A DNA stretch of 64,000 bases, taken from Verrucomicrobiales bacterium. Lineage in GTDB: Bacteria; Verrucomicrobiota; Verrucomicrobiia; Verrucomicrobiales; DEV007. The position numbers and the translations under genes are program-made. This document shows, piece after piece, positions 51,947 through 59,300 of this stretch (positions are counted from its first letter, which is position 1; the number at the start of each line of letters is the position of its first letter). The DNA lies in contig JAKISY010000005.1 in assembly GCA_021648365.1 (NCBI GenBank), positions 1 through 64,000 of the forward strand, read 5' to 3'. Under the pieces are notes generated by a model. The model did not search any database and was not told the origin of the DNA. It was given only the letters and a program-made list of their open reading frames with translations.

Positions 51947-54900
51947 TTAGGGTTTGTTTTTTGGCATGAAGCCGAGTGAGGTTTCGATCCAGATACCACA
52001 ACTGCAGCCTCCGCCGGCTTCAGGGGAAAGGATCATACCTGCTGCGGGGATGGTGCTCAACCAACAACCGGGGCGCAGTCGTTTCCATGAACTGAGTTTG
52101 TCATTGTCTCGATCCCAGAGGGTGACGTTGCCTTTGCGGTAAATGGCGGTATGGCTTGTCAGCGCGTAGGTTCCGCAGTGTCCTGCGGGCATGGCTCCGA
52201 CGGTTTTACCGGTTTTCAGATCGAGCACATGGGGGCGCATGTATAATTTGTTTTCAGCGATGCCAGGTCGCGACATCGCCATGCCATGATCGCCTTTGTC
52301 TTTGATCCAATCGAGTTCACGCTGCCAGAGTTTTTTTCCGCTGCTCTCTTCAAGGGCGTAGAGCTTGTATTTGGTTTCGCCAGATGCGGCGACCACCAAG
52401 GTGCCTTTGCCGCGTGCCATGTGAACCATCACGGTGCCATTTTGGATTTCCATCGGCTGTTCCCATACGATGCTGCCAGTCTCAAGATCGAGGGCGACGA
52501 TGTATTGATCTTGCCATAGCTCAGGCATGCCGATGCGGCGAGATTGGGAGGCGAGGACTTTTTTGTTGCGGCTTTCTACAAAATAAACGCGTCCGTCGGC
52601 TACCGTAATGGTGGAGTTGAGAATGACGCCATCAGAATAAGTCCACAACTGGCGACCCGTTTTTTTATCGTGAGCGAAAACATTGTCACTACAGACTTTG
52701 AAAGTAACCGGACCTTTGCGGTCGTCGTACCAACCGGCGCCCGATCCACCCCAGAAATCAACATAAGCAGAACCACTTTTGACGGCACTACCGATGATTT
52801 TGTCCTGATGACGTGCGATGTAGGACCAATCGTATTGCCAGTCTTTGTGATGACCGGGGTGAACTTTGGTGATGGATTGGATCTCACCGGTGCGGGCGTC
52901 GATTTGCCATAGAGCGTCTTTGATGGCGACAAAAACATGGTCACTATCGGCGCACCAATTACTGCTGTCTCGTGGCACGTTGAAACGTTGCATGGGAGGG
53001 ATGTCGAGCGCCCACAGCACGGTGCCGTTGTAGGCATCGATGGCGATGATGCGGTGCAAACCTTGCACAAATAAACGTCCACCGGCGGATAGCGGTGAGG
53101 GTTTGCGTCCATTGCGGTCGGGTTGGGCGCGTGGGCCAGGGCGTCCTAACCATTGCACTCGCAAGTCGCGTGCAGAGCGAGCCCCGCCAAGGTCTTCACC
53201 GCCGTAAGCGGAGTTGTCGGCGAGCCCGTAGAGGTGCGACCATTCGCCAGCGCCTTTGAGTGGACCTCTGGTAATGCTGGCGAGGAGGGTTGTTTTGGGT
53301 TCGTAGATTTTGGCGGGAGTTTTCCCGAGCCATGTTTGTAATTGAGCGTCGCTGATCTTGGTGGTGGGGGTGCGGTAGATCAGGGCGAGTCCTCCATCGG
53401 GGCGCAGCAGGCGCATCACTTCAGTGCTGTCGCTACGAATCTTGCCATCTTGCAGTATGGGGGAGTAAAGCAACAGATTGGCAAATTCACCAGTGTAGGG
53501 GAGCTTATCGAGTGACTCGACGTGGCGGACGGTGGTTCGTCGTCCGTAGATGCCTGCTTGGCTGAGAGTAGCGCGAGCGGTGGCGACTTGGGAGGCATCA
53601 GTTTCGACTCCGATGATGGTGAGATTGGACTGACGCGCCAGCTCATACATCAGGTGACCATCGCCTGCACCTAGAACGAGACAGATACCCTTGCTTTCCT
53701 TTAGCTTAGCTTTTTTGAGTAGCTGATTAGCTGTTTGGGCGATCGTTTTGGCGGTAGGTTTATGGGCGTAAGGGTTGGGTCGTTTGGGCCACTTGGCTTG
53801 AGTGAAATTAAAGGTGGTATCCAGTTCAAAGGTGGGGCTGATGCCACTCGTTCCGGTGACAATTTGATAACTGTAGAGAGTTTGCCTTTTGAGACCGTCG
53901 ATGCGCAGGCGATGGTCAGTTTTGGGGGCAGGGTCGGTCACTTTACGAGATCCGTCTGCTGTTTGTAGAATCAGAACACTAGGGGATTTTTCTTCTGTTT
54001 GCCAAGAAACTTCTACGGTTTCTCGGTCAATGAAATGCGCGTAAGGACCAAGAGGAAGTGTGATGGGTTTAGGAAAGGCACTTTTTTTAGCTTGGTAGTG
54101 GTGGGCGATTTGTTCTTTGGTCAAAGCACGGGAATAGAGTGAGATTTCGTGTAAGCGCCCCTTCATGCGGTTGTTTTCATCTTTGTCGTGGTAGGCACCT
54201 ATTTCAAAAAAGGCTTGAGGTGGGTAGCTGATGGAACCTGTCTGAAGATCGGATGAATTCTCCAGCTCTCCGTTGACATAGATGCGTTGGGTTTTGCCGT
54301 CGTAGGTGCCCACGACGTGATACCAGGTTTCGGTTTTGAAGTCCGTTTTTCCTTTTAGGTAAGTTAGCGCGTCTTTACCACCTTCGGCATTGAGCGCGAA
54401 GGAGAATTTGGAATCGTTGTAACCCAATAGCCAGCCTTTTTCGTAAGCCCCATTATCTTGGAATGCTCCTATGATCCCGCCCCATTGAGTGGGTTGATCG
54501 ATGCGAACCCAAGCTTCGACTGAGAGTTGTTGAGTAGGGAGCTTGGCTTCGGCTATATTTTTAGTTAGCATGACACTGTTGTTGCCATCGAACACCAGAG
54601 CTTCGATGCCCCCTGTTTGGCGCAAGTTCACCTCGCCGAGGATGGTGCCATCAAGGCGACCGCCGGCGTCGAGCACCCGTCGTTCTGCATCTGCGAGACC
54701 ACGGCGTTTGGCGCGTTCATTCATGCCGCTGTGAAAAGTCCAGCGCCCATTTAGTCCCGGAACTTTAGTTGAGGGAGTTTTGGCGTTTTTCTCGATGGCA
54801 AGGGTAGGTGATTTTGTAGCTGGGAGAGCAGTGGGATGGGGCGTTTTATGGTTGGATTGAAAGCAGAGCAATTCGCCTTCGTCGGTACTGACGAGCAGCG

Positions 54901-56092
54901 ATTGTCCAGCAAGTATGAGCAGGCGGGCGTTGCCATTGATCGTAGCACGCCAGACAGGCTCACCATTTTTTGCATTCAGCGCGACTACTTCGTTTCTTGC
55001 GCCGACAAACAGGGTTTGGCGATTGAGCACGAGGTCATGGGCATGCGGGATGTTGCTTTTCCATAACAGCTTTTGGGTTTTGCGATCAACTGCGCTTACC
55101 TGATTATCTGCTAAACGGAAATCTAATGTGCTGCTTAGCACATTGCTGTTGAATCCTTTGTGAGTGGCGAGGGCTTCACGGGTATTGAGGTCGCTGACGG
55201 TGATCCAGCCGGTGAGATTGCCTGGGCCGTGGCAGACGGTTCCTTCATCGGAAATCATCACGAAGCTACCGCCGCCTCCCTTGCCGTTGTCACCGCTCAG
55301 GGCTTTGATGGGGCTTCCGTCAGCAAGGTTGAAAATCATCGGCGCTATGCGGCCTTGGGGAGCGACTAGCAGTTTGTCGGAGGCTGCCATAGCCCCTTCG
55401 ATAGTGGCTCCGTCTATTTTGCGAACGAAACATCCGTCAGTATCCGTCTTTCCTGTTTTGGCGTCGATGGCGCAGAGGAAAGAGGGATCCCAAGGCAGCA
55501 TCGAAAAAGCGCAATAGGCGATGCCGTTTTTGATCAGTAAACCGGTGCGGCAGGGCCAACGAGAGATCATGCGTCCGTTATGCAGGATTAGAGGTTCTTG
55601 CATGGGAGGGCGAAACTTCCACATCAGCTTACCTGTTTTGGCATCAATACAATAAGCCTGACCATCATCGCAACCAAAATAAACTCGGCCCTCGGCGATC
55701 GTAGGAGTGATGCGAACCGGACCACCTGCCCAGAATTTCCAGCGAACGCCTCCAGTGTTCAAGTCAAGGCAGATCACAGCATCTTCGCTCGATGAAGCGA
55801 CGTAGGCGGAGCTTCCCGAGACTGCTACGCCAAAAGCTGCGTCGTAATTTCTCATGGCTCGCAGGTTGATGATGTTTTTATAAGCGTCCCACCGTGCTGG
55901 GGATGCCCAGGCGGTTTGTGGGACGGCATCACTGTTCCATGTCCATTGAAGACTGAGCTTGCTGGCGTCGATATTTTCATCTGCGACGCCGCTGCGTTGA
56001 GAGTCGCCGCGAAAAGTTGACCAATCTCCTGCGTGCAAGAGTGTTTGGGGAATGATCAGAAAGAAGAGGAGTAGAATTTGGTCAGTTCGCAT
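51947..56092 (-). CDS. giant secreted PQQ-propeller / LamG / methyltransferase chimera
   Basis: The protein is 1381 residues. After a signal peptide (1-22) come PQQ/BamB-like propeller repeats (about 25-410, with AVSGSSAYVASSSEDAVICL). A LamG domain follows (about 445-660; LSVEAWVRIDQPTQWGGIIG, RLHEISLYSRALTKEQIAHH), then a fibronectin-III-like stretch (about 675-760) and a SAM-methyltransferase fold (about 790-930; GICLVLGAGDGHLMYELARQ, TIIGVETDASQVATARATL). A second propeller half completes it (about 950-1381; YGGEDLGGARSARDLRVQWL, GGGCSCGIWIETSLGF). The fusion is continuous, without a frameshift. A methyltransferase in an exported protein is unexpected; it may be a binding or degenerate domain. 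Confidence 0.88.
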   Translation of the reverse strand: MRTDQILLLFFLIIPQTLLHAGDWSTFRGDSQRSGVADENIDASKLSLQWTWNSDAVPQTAWASPARWDAYKNIINLRAMRNYDAAFGVAVSGSSAYVASSSEDAVICLDLNTGGVRWKFWAGGPVRITPTIAEGRVYFGCDDGQAYCIDAKTGKLMWKFRPPMQEPLILHNGRMISRWPCRTGLLIKNGIAYCAFSMLPWDPSFLCAIDAKTGKTDTDGCFVRKIDGATIEGAMAASDKLLVAPQGRIAPMIFNLADGSPIKALSGDNGKGGGGSFVMISDEGTVCHGPGNLTGWITVSDLNTREALATHKGFNSNVLSSTLDFRLADNQVSAVDRKTQKLLWKSNIPHAHDLVLNRQTLFVGARNEVVALNAKNGEPVWRATINGNARLLILAGQSLLVSTDEGELLCFQSNHKTPHPTALPATKSPTLAIEKNAKTPSTKVPGLNGRWTFHSGMNERAKRRGLADAERRVLDAGGRLDGTILGEVNLRQTGGIEALVFDGNNSVMLTKNIAEAKLPTQQLSVEAWVRIDQPTQWGGIIGAFQDNGAYEKGWLLGYNDSKFSFALNAEGGKDALTYLKGKTDFKTETWYHVVGTYDGKTQRIYVNGELENSSDLQTGSISYPPQAFFEIGAYHDKDENNRMKGRLHEISLYSRALTKEQIAHHYQAKKSAFPKPITLPLGPYAHFIDRETVEVSWQTEEKSPSVLILQTADGSRKVTDPAPKTDHRLRIDGLKRQTLYSYQIVTGTSGISPTFELDTTFNFTQAKWPKRPNPYAHKPTAKTIAQTANQLLKKAKLKESKGICLVLGAGDGHLMYELARQSNLTIIGVETDASQVATARATLSQAGIYGRRTTVRHVESLDKLPYTGEFANLLLYSPILQDGKIRSDSTEVMRLLRPDGGLALIYRTPTTKISDAQLQTWLGKTPAKIYEPKTTLLASITRGPLKGAGEWSHLYGLADNSAYGGEDLGGARSARDLRVQWLGRPGPRAQPDRNGRKPSPLSAGGRLFVQGLHRIIAIDAYNGTVLWALDIPPMQRFNVPRDSSNWCADSDHVFVAIKDALWQIDARTGEIQSITKVHPGHHKDWQYDWSYIARHQDKIIGSAVKSGSAYVDFWGGSGAGWYDDRKGPVTFKVCSDNVFAHDKKTGRQLWTYSDGVILNSTITVADGRVYFVESRNKKVLASQSRRIGMPELWQDQYIVALDLETGSIVWEQPMEIQNGTVMVHMARGKGTLVVAASGETKYKLYALEESSGKKLWQRELDWIKDKGDHGMAMSRPGIAENKLYMRPHVLDLKTGKTVGAMPAGHCGTYALTSHTAIYRKGNVTLWDRDNDKLSSWKRLRPGCWLSTIPAAGMILSPEAGGGCSCGIWIETSLGFMPKNKP

Positions 56093-56283
56093 GATTGTGG
56101 GTTCAATAGTTCAATAGATAGGAGGAAAATAGAGGGTTCTGATAGATTTGCAAATGAGGAGAGCGCACGGTAAACCCGCCGTCGATGGGCTTGTGATTGG
56201 TAGGATCGTGTGCTTGATTGTGAACCGCGCTTGGTGATGAACGCTGAGTGCGCGCATTCATAACCCCCATAAACCTACTTGCC

Positions 56284-57618
56284 ATGAAAACCCGTCGTCA
56301 ATTCATCACTTCAGCGGCAGCCGTCGCAGCCCCGTCTATTTTACCAGGCGCTATTTTTGCAGAGGTCAAGAAAAGCGCACCAAGCGAACGCATCACCATG
56401 GGGATGATCGGAGTTGGAGGTCGAGGTTTTGCTAACATGGATGCTTTTTTGAGGTTGCCAGATGTGCAGGTGGTGGCGGTGTGCGATGTGGATTCTCTGC
56501 ATTATGGGAAACATGAGGGACGTAAGGGGCGCGCGTATGGGCGCGATGCGGCAAAAGCGGCGGTGGAAGGTTATTATGGCAAACAGAAGGGTAGTGAGTT
56601 CAAAGGCTGTGACGCTTATTCTGACTACCGAGAATTGTGTGCCCGTGAGGACATCGATGCGGTGCTGGTGGCGACACCGGACAACTGGCATGCTTTGGCA
56701 GCGATGGAGGCACTAAAACATGGTAAGGATGTTTATTGCGAAAAGCCGATCACGCACTTGTTTGCTGAGGGGCAGGCGTTGTATCGTGAGGTGGCGGCAC
56801 GAAAAGCGATTTTTCAGACCGGATCTCAGCAACGCTCGACAGCAAATTTCCATCAGGCGGTGGAGTTGATTCAGAACGGGGTGATCGGTAAAGTGAAGCG
56901 GGTAGAGGTGGGTTTGCCTAAGGGGCATAATCAACCGTTGGCGGATACCTCGAATACTACGCCGCCCGATCATTTGGATTACAATTTCTGGACAGGGCCG
57001 AGTGAGATGTTGCCCTATATGAAAGCGCGTAGTCACTGGAACTGGCGTTGGCATTTGGCTTATGGAGGTGGTCAGCTGATGGATTGGATCGGTCATCACA
57101 ATGACATCAATCACTGGGCGCTGGGCATGGACAAAAGTGGACCGCAGACGGTGGAGGCGGTGGGCTGGACTTGGCCAGAGACGAAGGTTTACAATTCGCC
57201 AGTGGATTATGAAGTGCGTTGTACTTATGCGGGAGGTATCGAGACCAGTATCGGACCGGTGAATGCGATGGGCACTAAGTGGATCGGCGAAAATGGGTGG
57301 GTCTATGTGAACCGTAATCAACTGGAGGCGTCGAATCCTGAGTGGGTGAAGAAGGAATTCAATCCTGGGTCGAAGCGTGCTTACAAAGCACCGGAGCATC
57401 ATCGTAACTTCATCGATGGGGTGAAAACTCGCACGGAATGTGTCGCGCCTGCCGAGACAGCGCATCGTTCGATCACTCCAGGGCATATCGCTTATGTGTC
57501 ACAGGCTTTGGGGCGTAAGTTGAAATGGGATCCGGCGAAGGAAGAGGTGATTGGAGATGCGGAGGCACAGAAGAAATTGATGGCATTGCCATATCGTGCG
57601 CCTTGGAAGTTGGGGTGA
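56284..57618 (+). CDS. Tat-exported Gfo/Idh/MocA-family oxidoreductase
   Basis: From the ATG at 56284 the product is 444 residues. MKTRRQFITSAAAVAAPSIL is a twin-arginine signal. The NAD(P)-binding fold has MGMIGVGGRGFANMDAFLRL and VVAVCDVDSLHYG; DVYCEKPITHLFAEG holds the EKP lysine. The C-terminal domain has HWNWRWHLAYGGGQLMDWIG and HHRNFIDGVKTRTECVAPAE, as in the many planctomycetal/verrucomicrobial exported members. The substrate is probably a sugar or inositol derivative. It diverges from the PQQ chimera gene. Confidence 0.92.
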   Translation: MKTRRQFITSAAAVAAPSILPGAIFAEVKKSAPSERITMGMIGVGGRGFANMDAFLRLPDVQVVAVCDVDSLHYGKHEGRKGRAYGRDAAKAAVEGYYGKQKGSEFKGCDAYSDYRELCAREDIDAVLVATPDNWHALAAMEALKHGKDVYCEKPITHLFAEGQALYREVAARKAIFQTGSQQRSTANFHQAVELIQNGVIGKVKRVEVGLPKGHNQPLADTSNTTPPDHLDYNFWTGPSEMLPYMKARSHWNWRWHLAYGGGQLMDWIGHHNDINHWALGMDKSGPQTVEAVGWTWPETKVYNSPVDYEVRCTYAGGIETSIGPVNAMGTKWIGENGWVYVNRNQLEASNPEWVKKEFNPGSKRAYKAPEHHRNFIDGVKTRTECVAPAETAHRSITPGHIAYVSQALGRKLKWDPAKEEVIGDAEAQKKLMALPYRAPWKLG

Positions 57619-57747
57619 TGGGTGTTTGTGAAGTATGTGGCGGGTTATGAGGGGAGATTCTCACGCCCGCTGCGCTCAAGCCGCTAAGACGCAAAGGGGG
57701 GGGGCTGTCCTCGATATCGCTACGACATTTATGCAGCATAAGAGGGG

Positions 57748-57780
57748 AACCACAGATTACGCAGATAATCGCAGATGAAG
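57748..57780. repeat. dispersed 'accgcagatgacgcagat' repeat, copy at 57.7 kb
   Basis: The sequence aaccacagattacgcagata followed by atcgcagatg is a variant of the repeat at 38191-38220. Together with the inverted copy at 58026-58048 it flanks about 245 bases. Confidence 0.6.
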
Positions 57781-57912
57781 AGGTTTGAAATTAGCAAATC
57801 AAAGAAGTGATTTGTGAAGTTTAAGTCAAAAAATATGTAACTATTGGCTCCGCCTATCTGCACTGCGTTTCGGTTCAGGTGCGAGAGTGACAGAAATGCG
57901 CGTGATTGGAAA

Positions 57913-57984
57913 GTAGGGTGGGTGTCCTCACCCGCTCCCTTTTATTGCTAGATCACCATCGGCGGGTGAGGACACCCACTCTAC
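57913..57984. repeat. long inverted repeat (23-bp arms) built on the 24-mer
   Basis: GTAGGGTGGGTGTCCTCACC-CGC (57913-57935) pairs with GCGGGTGAGGACACCCACTC-TAC (57962-57984) with one mismatch; the loop is about 26 nt. The left arm also occurs at 26268-26290. Such a large cruciform between converging genes could terminate transcription in both directions, or be a mobile miniature repeat. Confidence 0.75.
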
Positions 57985-58034
57985 CGCAATCTTTCGCAGT
58001 ATCTGCCGCCTTTATCTCTTTTCGTTCGGTTGCG

Positions 58035-59147
58035 TCATCTGCGGTTGAATGTTTTTTTTCGTGTTGTTTGTTCTTCGATATCACCGCTGTTCCAGAGTTG
58101 AAACATTCGTTCTGCGGAAGGCAGTTTGAGTGGGCGGACGATACGGAAGCCGAGCCAAGATGCGTCAGATAAATGCCAATAGCTTTTGGGAGTTAATGGG
58201 TCGTTCTGTTTGAAAGTGTTTTCTGAATGAAAGCGCGCAGCTGATCGCAATTCATCCGAGTAATCGTACCATGAACCGCCTCTGATCACTCGTGGGTAGA
58301 GCTGTTTAGCTGGGTAGGTTTTGTTGTTTATTCGGTAAGAAACGGTTTGATATTGATCGAGGCACCATTCCATCACATTGCCGTGCATGTCGTAGAGTCC
58401 CCACGGATTTGGTTTTTTGCTGCCGACCAAGGAATACTGCTCAGCATCGAATACGGCATAGTCTTTGAGTTGTTTGATGTCATTCCCAAATGAATAAGAA
58501 GTAGCAGTTCCTGCGCGACAGGCGTATTCCCATTCAGCTTCTGTAGGCAATCGGTAGTAGTGACCAGTTTGAGCGCTGAGCCATTGGCAGAATTTACTGG
58601 CGGCGTGTTGGGTGATTTCGGTTACAGGCAAGTTGTTCTCGTTTTGTGCAAAAGAGAAAAATTTATAGGCTGCATATTCGGAGGGGGCTGAAATAGCAGT
58701 GATTAAACTATCTGGTGATTGTAGGGAAGGTTGTCTAAATAGAGATCCGTGTCTCGTTCGATATGGTGTATTTTTCGTTAATGCAAATTGGATGAATTGT
58801 TTTTGAGTCACTTCGTATTTCCCCATCCAAAAGGCTTCAACTTTTACTTTGTGTTGAGGTCCTTCGTCTTTTTGGCGACCTTTTTCGTCATCTGGGCTAC
58901 CCATGAGAAAGCTCCCGCTCTTGATAGCGACCATGTCGTAAGGCACGCCGGTTTTTGGGATGCGTGCCTGATAGTCCTTCATGGCTGATTCTTTGCTGAT
59001 GGCCGACTTTTTGAGAATCAGTGCACGTATTTTTTCTACCAAGTGAAGATCATCCTTGAGCTCTTGTGCTTGAAGGCAGGGCAGGATGAGCAGAGGCATC
59101 AGTAGGGAGCTAGCGATGAATCGTGAGTATGAGATGGTTTGGGGCAT
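58035..59147 (-). CDS. secreted FGE/SUMF1-like domain protein
   Basis: From the ATG at 59147 the protein is 370 residues. A signal peptide (1-27) is followed by a helical part (30-60) and a complete formylglycine-generating-enzyme-like domain. This reads VAIKSGSFLMGSPDDEKGRQ, AFWMGKYEVTQKQFIQFA, YRLPTEAEWEYACRAGTATS, NPWGLYDMHGNVMEWCLDQY, RVIRGGSWYDYSDELRSAAR and LGFRIVRPLK. The active cysteine pair of true FGE was not identified, so this may be a non-catalytic C-type-lectin-fold member, as most bacterial homologues are. The last codons extend into the dispersed repeat at 58026-58048. Confidence 0.9.
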   Translation of the reverse strand: MPQTISYSRFIASSLLMPLLILPCLQAQELKDDLHLVEKIRALILKKSAISKESAMKDYQARIPKTGVPYDMVAIKSGSFLMGSPDDEKGRQKDEGPQHKVKVEAFWMGKYEVTQKQFIQFALTKNTPYRTRHGSLFRQPSLQSPDSLITAISAPSEYAAYKFFSFAQNENNLPVTEITQHAASKFCQWLSAQTGHYYRLPTEAEWEYACRAGTATSYSFGNDIKQLKDYAVFDAEQYSLVGSKKPNPWGLYDMHGNVMEWCLDQYQTVSYRINNKTYPAKQLYPRVIRGGSWYDYSDELRSAARFHSENTFKQNDPLTPKSYWHLSDASWLGFRIVRPLKLPSAERMFQLWNSGDIEEQTTRKKTFNRR

Positions 59148-59300
59148 TTTGGTAGAGAAAGGTGATTTTTGCAAAAGGGCGCGTGGGGTAAATTTGGTAG
59201 ATAAACCTTGCGGGTGGAAGCGGAAAAATATTATAAATGAATAATGTAGCCGGTTTTTCGTTTCATTAAGTGTAGCAGAATGAAAGCAAAGGTAATAATG

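Larger units (their letters stand above)
57619..58034. other. gene-free stretch made of dispersed repeats
   Basis: No credible gene lies in these 416 bases. They hold the 'cacagattacgcagat' repeat (57748-57780), the GTAGGGTGGGTGTCCTCACC 24-mer (57913-57936), its inverted copy (57962-57984, one mismatch) and an inverted 'ccgcagatgacgcaa' at 58026-58048. The FGE-like gene converges from the right and ends at 58035, so its last codons run into the repeat. Confidence 0.75.
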
